From contig NZ_JAUMIT010000001.1 in assembly GCF_030519655.1 (NCBI RefSeq), positions 620,001-684,000 on the forward strand: a DNA stretch of 64,000 nt. The letters are read 5' to 3'. Made by a program: the position numbers and the translations under genes. Shown in pieces: positions 27,760 through 35,973 of this stretch (its first letter is position 1; each line of letters opens with the position of its first letter). The stretch comes from Wenyingzhuangia gilva (GTDB lineage Bacteria; Bacteroidota; Bacteroidia; Flavobacteriales; Flavobacteriaceae). The notes under the pieces are model-generated. The model was not told where the DNA came from, did not search any database, and saw only the letters and a list, made by a program, of their open reading frames with translations.

Positions 27760-27796
27760 TAAAAAGTTTGTGATTTCGGTTACAAACTTTTCTTTT
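27760..27796 (+). terminator. Hairpin between the dksA-like gene and lspA
   Basis: AAAAGTTTGT (27762-27771) pairs perfectly with ACAAACTTTT (27782-27791) over a 10-nt loop and is followed by CTTTTT. It ends only about 11 nt before the lspA start, so it is either a partial terminator or part of the lspA leader. No good separate lspA promoter is visible between the hairpin and the start. Confidence 0.55.
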
Positions 27797-27806
27797 TACT
27801 ATTGAT

Positions 27807-28403
27807 ATGAATACTAAAAAATCTATTCTACTTATTATTATTGTTTTATTGATTGATCAAATTAGTAAAATATACATCAAAACAAATTTTCAATTAGGTG
27901 AAGAAATTTATGTTTTTGATTGGTTTAGAATTCACTTTATAGAAAACAACGGAGCTGCTTGGGGAACTGAAATTGGTGGTAAAACAGGGAAATTAATTTT
28001 AACCTTATTCCGTTTATGTGCCATTGTTGGAATTGGATATTGGCTAAGAAAAAGCATTAAAGAGAACGCACATAACTTATTAATCGTTTCTATTTCTTTA
28101 ATTTTTTGTGGAGCTTTAGGAAACATTATAGACTCTGTTTTTTACGGAGTCCTATTTACAGATTCTTACGGTCAATTAGCTACTTTTAACCCTTCTGAAG
28201 CTACTGGAGCTATATTTCACGGAAAAGTGGTAGACATGCTTTATTTTCCTATTTGGCAAGGAACACTTCCTAAATGGATACCAAGCATAGGAGGAAATTA
28301 TTTTACTTTTTTCAATGCCATTTTTAACGTTGCCGATAGTGCTATTACAATTGGTGTGATGATTTTATTAATTTTTAGTAAAACCATTTTTCCCAAAAAA
28401 TAG
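27807..28403 (+). CDS. lspA: Lipoprotein signal peptidase II
   Basis: Membrane aspartyl protease that removes signal peptides from diacylated prolipoproteins. Four membrane helices are visible. The conserved start DQISKIYIK, the NNGAAWG motif and the two catalytic aspartates in GNIIDSVFYG and NVADSAIT are all present. At 198 residues it is longer than E. coli LspA (164) through an insertion after the first Asp motif, as is usual in Bacteroidota. The window also encodes several predicted lipoproteins that would be its substrates. Confidence 0.96.
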   Translation: MNTKKSILLIIIVLLIDQISKIYIKTNFQLGEEIYVFDWFRIHFIENNGAAWGTEIGGKTGKLILTLFRLCAIVGIGYWLRKSIKENAHNLLIVSISLIFCGALGNIIDSVFYGVLFTDSYGQLATFNPSEATGAIFHGKVVDMLYFPIWQGTLPKWIPSIGGNYFTFFNAIFNVADSAITIGVMILLIFSKTIFPKK

Positions 28404-28433
28404 ACTTTCAATAGTTTACCTATAAATCATCAT

Positions 28434-28464
28434 AAAACCGTTCTAATGTAGAGCGGTTTTTTTT
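28434..28464. terminator. Terminator between lspA and the aquaporin gene
   Basis: AACCGTTCT pairs with AGAGCGGTT (28450-28458, one G-U pair) around AATGT, followed by eight T and preceded by four A. It sits between convergent genes and probably serves both. Confidence 0.88.
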
Positions 28465-28476
28465 ATTTGATTAACA

Positions 28477-29142
28477 TCATCCTTCTTGACAACAATTCTC
28501 ATCTTTAATCAACTTACAACTCATAACAGCTGTAATAGCTCCTAAAATTGGAGCAAGTATATACAACCAAAGATTATCAAACTTTAAAGACATAATTGCG
28601 GGTGCTAAAGAACGAACTGGATTCATAGAAGCGTTGGTGATTGGTCCAGCAAATAAAGCTTCTAGCATCACCACACCACCAATGGCAAAACCAGCCATGA
28701 TTCCAACTTCTTTTGATCCTGTTGACACATTTATGATGACAAACATTAAAAAGAATGTCAACAAAAACTCAATCACAAATCCTCTTGTAGGATCTATTAT
28801 TTCTGAAATATGTGTCCCTCCCAAAAATTCACTCATCGGAAACAAGTAAACCAACAAAGCACTTGCTAATAGACCACCCAAAAACTGAGACATGATATAT
28901 TTGGGAACTTCTTTCCAAATAAATTTTTTGGCACATGCAAAAGCAATGGAAACCGCAGGGTTTAAATGAGCTCCTGAAGTATCTCCTAAGGCATAAATCA
29001 TGGCTATTACCACAAACCCCCAAGTAATTCCTATTCCGACATGTCCTACTGCTCCACCAGTAACTTCATTAATCGTCATGGCTCCACAACCACAAAACAC
29101 CAAGGTAAATGTTCCTATAAATTCTGCTATGTATTTTTTCAT
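28477..29142 (-). CDS. Aquaporin / MIP family channel
   Basis: Six-helix channel of 221 residues that passes water or small neutral solutes. The first pore loop is SGAHLNPAVS with NPA at 61-63. The second pore loop is NASMNPVRS, where the usual NPA is NPV (174-176), followed by the conserved Arg of the selectivity filter. The Val for Ala change is found in some MIP proteins and makes the solute hard to predict. The C-terminal tail ends in a Cys pair (NCCQEG). It is a single gene between two terminators, with an 18-bp dyad just upstream. Confidence 0.92.
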   Translation of the reverse strand: MKKYIAEFIGTFTLVFCGCGAMTINEVTGGAVGHVGIGITWGFVVIAMIYALGDTSGAHLNPAVSIAFACAKKFIWKEVPKYIMSQFLGGLLASALLVYLFPMSEFLGGTHISEIIDPTRGFVIEFLLTFFLMFVIINVSTGSKEVGIMAGFAIGGVVMLEALFAGPITNASMNPVRSLAPAIMSLKFDNLWLYILAPILGAITAVMSCKLIKDENCCQEG

Positions 29143-29156
29143 GGTTTTATTTAATC

Positions 29157-29174
29157 AATCGTAAAATTACGATT
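29157..29174. promoter_or_regulatory. Palindromic operator candidate before the aquaporin gene
   Basis: AATCGTAA and TTACGATT are perfect inverted arms separated by AA, 15 nt before the start codon at 29142. On the minus strand it lies directly after TATATTTA (7 of 8 match to TAnnTTTG), the position expected for a repressor site near the transcription start. Confidence 0.45.
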
Positions 29175-29210
29175 AAATATATTATTCTTTGTAAAGAAAA
29201 TATTAAGCAT

Positions 29211-29240
29211 AAAAAAGGTGAGCAAATGCTCACCTTTTTT
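29211..29240. terminator. Terminator after glyS
   Basis: GGTGAGC pairs with GCTCACC around an AAAT loop, with six A before and six T after. It follows the glyS stop on the minus strand by 18 nt and also insulates the aquaporin promoter. Confidence 0.9.
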
Positions 29241-29257
29241 ATATTTTATCATGAAGA

Positions 29258-30802
29258 TTATTTGGCTTTGTTTAGCCAAACTCCCATGTTTACTTCTGCA
29301 TCAATAATTGATCTTAAATCAGCAATCGCGACACGTTTCTGTTCCATGGTATCTCTATGACGAATGGTTACCATGTTATCATCTTTAGTCTCGTAATCTA
29401 CAGCGATACAAAATGGTGTTCCATTGGCATCTTGACGACGATATCTACGTCCGATAGCATCTTTTTCATCGTAGGCAACGTTGAAATCAAATTTTAATTG
29501 ATCAAAAATATCTTTGGCAATTTCTGGTAATCCATCTTTTTTAACCAATGGTAAGATAGCTGCTTTCACTGGTGCTACTACCGATGGTAATTTCAATACC
29601 GTTCTAGAAGTTCCATCTTCTAACTCCTCTTCTTGTAACGAATTAGAGAATACCGCTAAAAACAATCTATCTAAACCAACAGATGTTTCTACCACATAAG
29701 GGATATAATTTTCATTGATTTCATTATCAAAATATTGAATTTTCTTTCCAGAATATTCTTGATGTGCTTTTAAATCGAAATCAGTTCTTGAGTGAATTCC
29801 CTCTAGTTCTTTAAATCCAAATGGGAATTTAAATTCAATATCCGCCGCAGCATCTGCATAATGAGCCAATTTATCATGATCGTGGAAACGGTAATTATCC
29901 ATTCCTAAACCTAAAGATAAATGCCATTTTAAACGAGATTCTTTCCAAGTCTCATACCATTCTTTTTGAGTTCCAGGACGTACAAAAAATTGCATTTCCA
30001 TTTGTTCAAATTCACGTTGACGGAAAATAAACTGACGAGCTACGATCTCATTACGGAAAGCTTTTCCTGTTTGTGCAATACCAAAAGGAATTTTCATTCT
30101 TCCTGTTTTTTGCACATTTAAAAAGTTTACAAAAATACCTTGAGCCGTTTCTGGACGTAAGTATAAATCTGTTGCATGCTCTGCAGAAGCTCCAAGTTTG
30201 GTTCCAAACATTAAGTTAAACTGTTTAACATCTGTCCAGTTTTTAGAACCTGACAAGGGACAAGCAATTCCTAATTCTTCTATCAATGCTTTTACATCAG
30301 CCAAATCTTCGTTTTCCAAAGATTTTCCCATTCTTGCTAAAATAGCAGCTCCTTTTTCCTTATACTCTATCACACGAGGATTGGTTGCTAAGAATTGTTC
30401 TTTATCGAAAGAATCTCCAAAACGTTTGCTTGCTTTGGCAACTTCTTTATCTATTTTATCATCGTATTTAGCAACGTAATCTTCAATTAAAACATCTGCT
30501 CTGTATCTTTTTTTAGAATCTTTATTGTCTATTAAAGGATCATTAAAAGCATCTACATGGCCAGAAGCCTTCCAAGTGGTAGGATGCATAAAAATTGCAG
30601 CATCTAATCCTACAATATTATCATGCATTTGTACCATGGCTTTCCACCAGTACTCACGTAAATTTTTCTTTAATTCTACTCCGTTTTGTGCATAGTCATA
30701 TACTGCACTCAACCCATCATAAATCTCACTAGATTGAAATACGTATCCGTATTCTTTAGCATGAGAAATTACATTTTTAAATTGATCTTCTTGTTTTGCC
30801 AT
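29258..30802 (-). CDS. glyS: Glycyl-tRNA synthetase (dimeric class II type)
   Basis: Class II synthetase of the single-chain alpha2 type, which charges tRNA-Gly. Family segments seen are GYVFQSSEIYDGLSAVYDYAQ at the start, MHPTTWKASGHVDAF, LRPETAQGIFVNF (motif 2 region), RNEIVARQFIFRQREFEQME and the class II motif 3 near VVETSVGLDRLFLAV. A C-terminal anticodon-binding domain follows (AILPLVKKDGLPEIAKDI). Length 514, normal. The promoter -7 element ends only 5 nt before the start codon, so the mRNA is probably leaderless. Confidence 0.97.
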   Translation of the reverse strand: MAKQEDQFKNVISHAKEYGYVFQSSEIYDGLSAVYDYAQNGVELKKNLREYWWKAMVQMHDNIVGLDAAIFMHPTTWKASGHVDAFNDPLIDNKDSKKRYRADVLIEDYVAKYDDKIDKEVAKASKRFGDSFDKEQFLATNPRVIEYKEKGAAILARMGKSLENEDLADVKALIEELGIACPLSGSKNWTDVKQFNLMFGTKLGASAEHATDLYLRPETAQGIFVNFLNVQKTGRMKIPFGIAQTGKAFRNEIVARQFIFRQREFEQMEMQFFVRPGTQKEWYETWKESRLKWHLSLGLGMDNYRFHDHDKLAHYADAAADIEFKFPFGFKELEGIHSRTDFDLKAHQEYSGKKIQYFDNEINENYIPYVVETSVGLDRLFLAVFSNSLQEEELEDGTSRTVLKLPSVVAPVKAAILPLVKKDGLPEIAKDIFDQLKFDFNVAYDEKDAIGRRYRRQDANGTPFCIAVDYETKDDNMVTIRHRDTMEQKRVAIADLRSIIDAEVNMGVWLNKAK

Positions 30803-30806
30803 TGCG

Positions 30807-30814
30807 CAAAAATA
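30807..30814 (-). promoter_or_regulatory. -7 element of the glyS promoter, compatible with a leaderless mRNA
   Basis: The minus strand reads TATTTTTG, an exact match to TAnnTTTG. Only four bases separate it from the glyS ATG, so transcription would begin at or next to the start codon. Confidence 0.6.
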
Positions 30815-30865
30815 TAAAAGCTTTTGATATTATAATTATTCTGTTCTAAAAACTGTTTGTTTTAT

Positions 30866-31777
30866 TTAAAAAACCCCTAAAAAACTATTTTTTAAGACAA
30901 ATGATTCACTAGCCAATAAGCCATCGAGACTATAAAAATCAATAGTATAAGTTCCCTTACTTAATTCAACATCCTGTAATGATATAATATCACTTACAGG
31001 CATGGTTTCTCCATTTAAAATTAAACGAGTACCATCTGTAAATTTTTTAAGCGCTCCTTTATGCAAAAACTCTCCGTTTGATGCTACAATTAAACCCTCC
31101 GAATTTTTTAAGACATAAAAAATATCACATTCTGTATTGGTTAAAGCCTTGTTATTTAAAACATTGTATTTTACCTGAATTCCGTTAACATTTTTGTAAC
31201 GATTGGTTTCTTTAATTTCTCCTGATTTTTTTTCTTCAATAGCAAAAACTTCTACTCTTGAAATTTGCACCTTTGTCGCTTCAGACAATTTTAAAGACAA
31301 TTCTTGACTTTGTAGTTTTTCTGCATTTAATTCTGATTTTGTAACGGCAATAGTCACCATCAAGCTATCATTCAGGGTTTTGATAGAATCTAAACTTTTA
31401 AATAAAATTTGATTATTCATTTTTACACCTTCTAAAGAGGCTCTTAAAGTTTGTAAAGCTTTAAAACTATTTTCTTCCGAATTACTTAATTTGGTTTTTA
31501 ACTTTTCTACTTCTGCCTTAGATTTGTTTAGTTGATTTCTAATCCCTTTTAATTTTTCATTGGCATTGTTAAAATCTTTTGTAATAGCAATATTTTGTTC
31601 TTGATTAACATTTAAATCTTTTAATGTGATGTCTAACTCTTTTGCTAAAGCTTCTTTTTCCTCTATAATTGCTTGTTTATAAGCACTGTTTTCATTGGTG
31701 ATTTTATAGTTATACACCACAAAACCAATAATAATTAATCCCAAAACTGCGATTAATATATTTTTTGTGTTTTTCAT
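30866..31777 (-). CDS. Membrane-anchored coiled-coil protein of unknown function
   Basis: 303 residues. An N-terminal membrane helix (about 7-22) with short Lys-rich front is followed by a long predicted coiled coil (about 30-170, heptads rich in Leu, Lys, Glu and Asn). A compact beta-rich C-terminal domain ends it (about 180-303, EVFAIEEKKSG, DIFYVLKNSEG, GTYTIDFYSLDG). Similar flavobacterial proteins are often labelled chromosome partitioning protein, but no Walker motif is present, so that name is not supported. Topology suggests a periplasmic stalk with a C-terminal globular head. It stands alone between glyS and a divergent ComF-like gene. Confidence 0.72.
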   Translation of the reverse strand: MKNTKNILIAVLGLIIIGFVVYNYKITNENSAYKQAIIEEKEALAKELDITLKDLNVNQEQNIAITKDFNNANEKLKGIRNQLNKSKAEVEKLKTKLSNSEENSFKALQTLRASLEGVKMNNQILFKSLDSIKTLNDSLMVTIAVTKSELNAEKLQSQELSLKLSEATKVQISRVEVFAIEEKKSGEIKETNRYKNVNGIQVKYNVLNNKALTNTECDIFYVLKNSEGLIVASNGEFLHKGALKKFTDGTRLILNGETMPVSDIISLQDVELSKGTYTIDFYSLDGLLASESFVLKNSFLGVF

Positions 31778-31842
31778 AAATCGTAAATTTTTGTTAGTCG
31801 CAAACTAGTCTAAAAATATTGTTTATTTTTAACATAAAAGCT

Positions 31843-32529
31843 ATGAATCCTCTGAAAGATTTAAGAGATCTATTTGTTCCTTACAGATGTTTACACTGTA
31901 AATCCATTATTCCACAAAAAAATTCTTTTTTATGTGTAGAATGTCACCAACAATTAGAATTCACTAATTTTATCAACTATCAAAACAATCCACTAGAAAA
32001 ACTCTTTTTAGGAAAAGTAGTTATTGTTGATGCCGCTGCCCTGTATTTTTATCAAAAAAACAGCCCCATTCAAACCCTTTTAAAAGCATTAAAATATCAT
32101 GGCTTACAAGATTTTGGACAATATGCTGCCAAAGCAATCGTTGATGAACTAGAAATAAGTTTAAGATTTAAAAATATCGATATTGTGATTCCTGTTCCTC
32201 TGCATCCCAAAAAAGAAAAAAAGAGAGGATACAATCAAGTTGATGTATTGGCTAAAAGTATTGCAAAAAATATACAAGCTAAATATGTAAAAGATGGCTT
32301 GATTAAAACGGAAAACAACAAATCTCAAACCAAACAAAACAAAGAAGAACGACATAAAAGTGTCCAGAGTTTGTTTAAAGCAAATCCTAAACATTCGTTT
32401 CATCAAAAAAACATTTTGCTAATTGATGATGTTTTAACCACCGGAGCCACCTTAATTTCTTGTGCCAAAGCACTTAGAGAATTAAATAATGTTAAAATCT
32501 CAATTATTACCATCGCATGCGTGGTTTAG
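31843..32529 (+). CDS. ComF-like phosphoribosyltransferase family protein
   Basis: About 228 residues from the ATG at 31843 (MNPLKDLRDLFVPYRC), which fits the family better than the upstream ATG at 31819. An N-terminal zinc-ribbon-like part with paired Cys (CLHC and CVEC) is followed by a PRT domain with the signature NILLIDDVLTTGATL and the KKEKKRGYNQVD loop. ComF proteins take part in DNA uptake in naturally competent bacteria; in other species the role is unclear. The lipoprotein gene follows 37 nt after the stop. Confidence 0.88.
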   Translation: MNPLKDLRDLFVPYRCLHCKSIIPQKNSFLCVECHQQLEFTNFINYQNNPLEKLFLGKVVIVDAAALYFYQKNSPIQTLLKALKYHGLQDFGQYAAKAIVDELEISLRFKNIDIVIPVPLHPKKEKKRGYNQVDVLAKSIAKNIQAKYVKDGLIKTENNKSQTKQNKEERHKSVQSLFKANPKHSFHQKNILLIDDVLTTGATLISCAKALRELNNVKISIITIACVV

Positions 32530-32546
32530 TTATCACAAAAATTCAG

Positions 32547-32554
32547 TTTCTTTG
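32547..32554 (+). promoter_or_regulatory. Possible -7 element of the lipoprotein gene
   Basis: TTTCTTTG differs from TAnnTTTG by one base and lies 12 nt before the start at 32567. A TTT stands at the -33 distance instead of TTG. Confidence 0.4.
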
Positions 32555-32566
32555 CAAAATAATTTT

Positions 32567-34147
32567 ATGAAGAATATACTCGCAATTTTAATAGTTATCG
32601 TCACACTTTTTCTAGGAAGTTGTGCTAGAATGGGTAGCCCCACGGGAGGACCTAAAGATAGTATTCCCCCAGTTATGGCAATTGCCAAACCCGCAAACAA
32701 AACCACCTCTTTTAATGCAGAAAAAATAGTCATTGTTTTTGATGAGTATATCAAGTTCGAAAAACTGAATTCTCAATTAATTATTTCTCCACCAATGGAG
32801 AAAAAACCTATTATAAAGCCCGAAGTTGGAGTTTCTAAAAAAATTAGTATAGAGTTTTTAGAACCGTTAACTCCAAACACCACATATACCATTAATTTTG
32901 GAAATAGCATTATTGACAATAATGAAGGAAATAAACTTGGTAAATTTTCATACGTTTTTAGTACAGGCCCTCTGTTAGACTCTCTTAGTATTTCAGGTAA
33001 TGTGATAGATCCTTTAACCGATAAAAAAATTGAAAACATCAGTGTAATGGCCTATAAAAATGCCAACGATACTTTGGTTGGACACTATACACCTAACTAT
33101 TTATCAAACACCTTAGACAGTACATATTACAGCTTAGAAAACTTATCTGAAGCGAACTATAAGTTAATTGCTCTTGAAGATAAAAACAACAATTACAAAT
33201 ACGACAAAGGTTTAGAGAGAATAGCTTTTTTAAATCAAGATATTGATTTAAAAGCAGCAGACACCATAGATGATTTTATTTTATTTAAAGAACCTAGAGA
33301 TAATAAAATTATGAGACCAACACAAACCAGTGGTCACGTAATAATTCTCGGTTATCAAGGTAAAGACATCCCAGAGGTTTCTGCTTCAGGAATTGCTAAA
33401 AATAATTATTTTGTAAGCAAACCCTCTAGCAAAGATTCGCTTTATTTTTGGTTTAAAGAATTCCCAAAAGATTCTATTACAATAAATATAAAACAAGATA
33501 CTCTCTTTGAAAGTTTTACCAGAATGCCTAGAGATTTAAAAATGGATTCTTTAATTGTTAAAAGCACTATTAAAGGAACTTTACACCCTAATGATTCTTT
33601 AATATTGTCAAGTAACATTCCTATAGATTTTATTAATAAAGATAGTATTCAAGTTTTAGAGCAAGATTCAATTCCTATTGACTATACCATTACCAACAAT
33701 GCATGGAAACAAAGCCTGTTGGTTGATTTTAAAAGACAGCCTAACAAATATTATTCTTTGGTTTTAAAAGAGTTGGCCTTTACTGATATTTTACACCAAT
33801 ACACTGGAAAACAAATTGTAAAACTAAAAACAGTTGATTTAGAAGAGTATGGTGATATTATTCTAGATGTTAAAAACCCTAATAACTTAAGATTACTAAT
33901 AGAAATATCTAACGATAGTTTTAAAACCAAAACTGTTCAAATTATTGATGACTCTCAAGAAGTCTCTTTTAAGCAATTACCCCCTGGTGAATATCACGCT
34001 AGAGTTATTCAAGATCTTAACAAAAACAACAAATTTGATAATGGTAATTTTGAATTAAGAATTCAACCAGAACCTATCAATAATCTTAATAAAAAACTCA
34101 CACTTAGAGCCAATTCTGAAATCAATGAAACTATCACGATTAAATAA
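32567..34147 (+). CDS. Lipoprotein with Ig-like (Big_5 type) domain
   Basis: 526 residues from 32567 (MKNILAILIV), chosen because this Met begins a clear lipoprotein signal with lipobox LGSC and Cys19; the longer frame to 32489 overlaps the ComF-like gene. An Ig-like domain of the Big_5 kind follows (about 30-127: DSIPPVMA, KIVIVFDEYIKF, PLTPNTTYTINFG, YVFSTG). The rest is beta-rich with a DLNKNNKFDNG segment, a calcium-loop-like Asp/Asn cluster near the C-terminus. Such proteins are exported in Bacteroidota and placed at the inner or outer membrane surface. The exact job is unknown. Confidence 0.82.
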   Translation: MKNILAILIVIVTLFLGSCARMGSPTGGPKDSIPPVMAIAKPANKTTSFNAEKIVIVFDEYIKFEKLNSQLIISPPMEKKPIIKPEVGVSKKISIEFLEPLTPNTTYTINFGNSIIDNNEGNKLGKFSYVFSTGPLLDSLSISGNVIDPLTDKKIENISVMAYKNANDTLVGHYTPNYLSNTLDSTYYSLENLSEANYKLIALEDKNNNYKYDKGLERIAFLNQDIDLKAADTIDDFILFKEPRDNKIMRPTQTSGHVIILGYQGKDIPEVSASGIAKNNYFVSKPSSKDSLYFWFKEFPKDSITINIKQDTLFESFTRMPRDLKMDSLIVKSTIKGTLHPNDSLILSSNIPIDFINKDSIQVLEQDSIPIDYTITNNAWKQSLLVDFKRQPNKYYSLVLKELAFTDILHQYTGKQIVKLKTVDLEEYGDIILDVKNPNNLRLLIEISNDSFKTKTVQIIDDSQEVSFKQLPPGEYHARVIQDLNKNNKFDNGNFELRIQPEPINNLNKKLTLRANSEINETITIK

Positions 34148-34166
34148 CAAATGTTAGGTTTTTTTA

Positions 34167-34174
34167 TACTTTTG
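34167..34174 (+). promoter_or_regulatory. -7 element before the barrel-like protein gene
   Basis: TACTTTTG is an exact TAnnTTTG match, 26 nt before the start at 34200. Confidence 0.55.
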
Positions 34175-34199
34175 GGGTTCAACTTTTAACAAAATCAAC

Positions 34200-35060
34200 A
34201 TGATCAAAAAGTTAGTTTTATTTATATTATTTGCCTTGTTACTTACAACCAAAAGTAATGCACAACGACGCTTTATTTATCAACATGAATTAGGAGCTGA
34301 AGCTGGTATTTCTAACTTTCAATCTGATTTTGTTACCAAAGGTCCTATGGATGGAAAAGCAACCATTAATGGATTTGCTGTAAATGCTACACACTATCTT
34401 CACATTTTACCAATAAGATATGGTGCAAGTGCAATATATAGACATACTATCTTAAAAACAAGCTTGGGTGTAAATTACTCAACTTTTGACAATACATCTT
34501 ACGGAACAGGAACCAAACCACTTAATGATCCTCCAAGATATACCTATGCAAACACTCCTAATAAAATATTATTAGCAAGGTTAAGTTCAAGAACCACCAC
34601 TATTAGCTTGGACAACGAACTACAATTTTATTACAGAGATATCATTAGGTTTTTACACAAGTACAACAGATACAGAAATAAGAGCAAAGTAAACCCTTAT
34701 GTTTCAGTTGGTTTAGGTATTCATTATTTTAGTGCAACCCCTAGTTATGACCAAGAAGCTATAGACAATCAAGCTGGATGGAACCAAACGCCAGGTGCAA
34801 ACAACGGAGGCGGTGATCCAGGGTATCCAGACAACTATAAAGCTAGCTACATTACCAAAACAAATAACGTTACAATTTCTGGAAACATTGCTTTGGGAGC
34901 AAGGTACAAAGCGAGTCCTTATTACGATCTTATGGCACAGATAAACCTTAAATACTACTTATCTGATTGGATGGATGGAGTAAATCCAGATATATCTTCA
35001 AATCTGTCTAACGACTTTAATTCAGTCATTTGTGTCGGTTTTATATATCACATGTTTTAA
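34200..35060 (+). CDS. Outer-membrane beta-barrel-like protein, family uncertain
   Basis: 286 residues with a signal peptide (about 1-21, KSNAQ-R). The mature part shows alternating hydrophobic/polar strands with GAEAGISNFQSDF at the start and a final strand ending in Phe (VCVGFIYHMF), the outer-membrane barrel C-terminal signature. The internal Gly/Pro/Asn loop around 195-212 would be surface exposed. It resembles small flavobacterial barrel proteins of uncharacterised families (DUF6089 or THC0290_0291-like), but I cannot be sure which. It follows the lipoprotein gene on the same strand with its own promoter. Confidence 0.65.
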   Translation: MIKKLVLFILFALLLTTKSNAQRRFIYQHELGAEAGISNFQSDFVTKGPMDGKATINGFAVNATHYLHILPIRYGASAIYRHTILKTSLGVNYSTFDNTSYGTGTKPLNDPPRYTYANTPNKILLARLSSRTTTISLDNELQFYYRDIIRFLHKYNRYRNKSKVNPYVSVGLGIHYFSATPSYDQEAIDNQAGWNQTPGANNGGGDPGYPDNYKASYITKTNNVTISGNIALGARYKASPYYDLMAQINLKYYLSDWMDGVNPDISSNLSNDFNSVICVGFIYHMF

Positions 35061-35070
35061 AAAAGTTGAT

Positions 35071-35535
35071 TTACACCAATTTTCTCAATGCTAGAATTAC
35101 GCCTAGATGTATTCCTTCATGAAAATTATTAAAATCAATCGCTTTTTCAATACCATCTAAAGTAACATTTACACTTGTGGTATATTCGCTATATGATTTA
35201 AATAAATTGTTATTGTAATCTGCTAACAATTTTTCTGGCAACTCTATAAACAGTTTTAATATCAAATCCCACTCTTGTTGATTGATGACATGACCATTCG
35301 GAGCAGTTCCTTTTCTATATCTCTCAATCATTTCATCAGACAAAACTGTTTCTAACCCAGATAATTTATAACACAACAATTGTTGTGTCACCACCAAATG
35401 CGCTACATTCCAACCTATGTTATTATTAAAATCAGCTGGAATTGTATTGATTTGCTCTAAAGAAAAATCCCCTATTAATTTTAATATTAAAGCTCTCCCT
35501 TTTACTAAAATATCTGCTTGTTTTGTAATATCCAT
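35071..35535 (-). CDS. DinB-like four-helix bundle protein
   Basis: 154 residues, all helical. Metal-ligand-like histidines of the DinB/YfiT superfamily are visible in WNVAHLV near 45 and in HEGIHLG near 140. Members act as thiol-dependent transferases or hydrolases with bound metal; this one has no assignable substrate. It is a single gene, convergent with the barrel gene and divergent from the ArsC-like gene. Confidence 0.8.
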   Translation of the reverse strand: MDITKQADILVKGRALILKLIGDFSLEQINTIPADFNNNIGWNVAHLVVTQQLLCYKLSGLETVLSDEMIERYRKGTAPNGHVINQQEWDLILKLFIELPEKLLADYNNNLFKSYSEYTTSVNVTLDGIEKAIDFNNFHEGIHLGVILALRKLV

Positions 35536-35549
35536 TATTTCTATTTTTA

Positions 35550-35557
35550 TACTTTTG
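35550..35557 (+). promoter_or_regulatory. -7 element for the ArsC-like gene
   Basis: TACTTTTG is an exact match to TAnnTTTG, 33 nt before the start at 35590. Confidence 0.5.
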
Positions 35558-35589
35558 ATAGCTGTAAAGATAGAAGAGACTTCAGACTT

Positions 35590-35937
35590 ATGAAAAAAAT
35601 ATACTACTTAAAAACTTGCGATACCTGTAAAAGAATTCTAAACCAATTAAACCTAGATGGTTTTGAAATTCAAGAAATAAAAAGCAATCCTGTAAATGCA
35701 GAACAACTACAAGAAATGTATGCCTTAACAAATTCTTACGAGGAGTTGTTTAACAAAAGAGCAAGGCTTTATAAAGAACAAGGTTTAAAAGATAAAAACC
35801 TAAGTGAAGAAGATTACAAAAATTATATTTTAAGCGAATACACTTTTTTAAAAAGACCGGTAGCTATTATAGAGAATGAGATTTTTGTAGGAAATAGCAA
35901 AAAAACAGTTGAAGCATTGATAGCCAAAACACAATAA
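35590..35937 (+). CDS. ArsC/Spx family thioredoxin-fold protein
   Basis: 115 residues from the ATG at 35590; the frame upstream has a Phe/Tyr-rich nonsense leader. The redox motif CDTC sits near the N-terminus (YYLKTCDTCKRI), followed by the family segments FNKRARLYKE and LKRPVAIIENEIFVG. The family includes arsenate reductases and Spx regulators; with CxxC and the KRP segment it fits the YffB/ArsC-like group. Function as true arsenate reductase is not supported by any arsenic genes nearby. A strong terminator follows the stop. Confidence 0.85.
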   Translation: MKKIYYLKTCDTCKRILNQLNLDGFEIQEIKSNPVNAEQLQEMYALTNSYEELFNKRARLYKEQGLKDKNLSEEDYKNYILSEYTFLKRPVAIIENEIFVGNSKKTVEALIAKTQ

Positions 35938-35968
35938 AAAAACCGAGACAAATGTCTCGGTTTTTTTA
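35936..35968. terminator. Bidirectional terminator between ArsC-like and DUF4254 genes
   Basis: ACCGAGAC (35942-35949) pairs with GTCTCGGT (35954-35961) around AAAT, flanked by A and T runs of six or more. It lies between the convergent genes. Confidence 0.9.
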
Positions 35969-35973
35969 TTGCT

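Noticed and set aside
30866-31777. ParA-type chromosome partition ATPase
   Set aside because: Homologues sometimes carry this label, but there is no Walker A or B motif, and the protein is a membrane-anchored coiled coil.
32489-32566. Longer start of the lipoprotein gene, overlapping the ComF-like gene
   Set aside because: It would bury the lipoprotein signal 26 residues inside the protein and overlap the preceding coding end.
34700-34860. Possible insertion in the barrel protein at the Gly/Pro/Asn-rich loop
   Set aside because: Composition and reading frame are continuous with the neighbours and no repeats flank it; a surface loop explains it.
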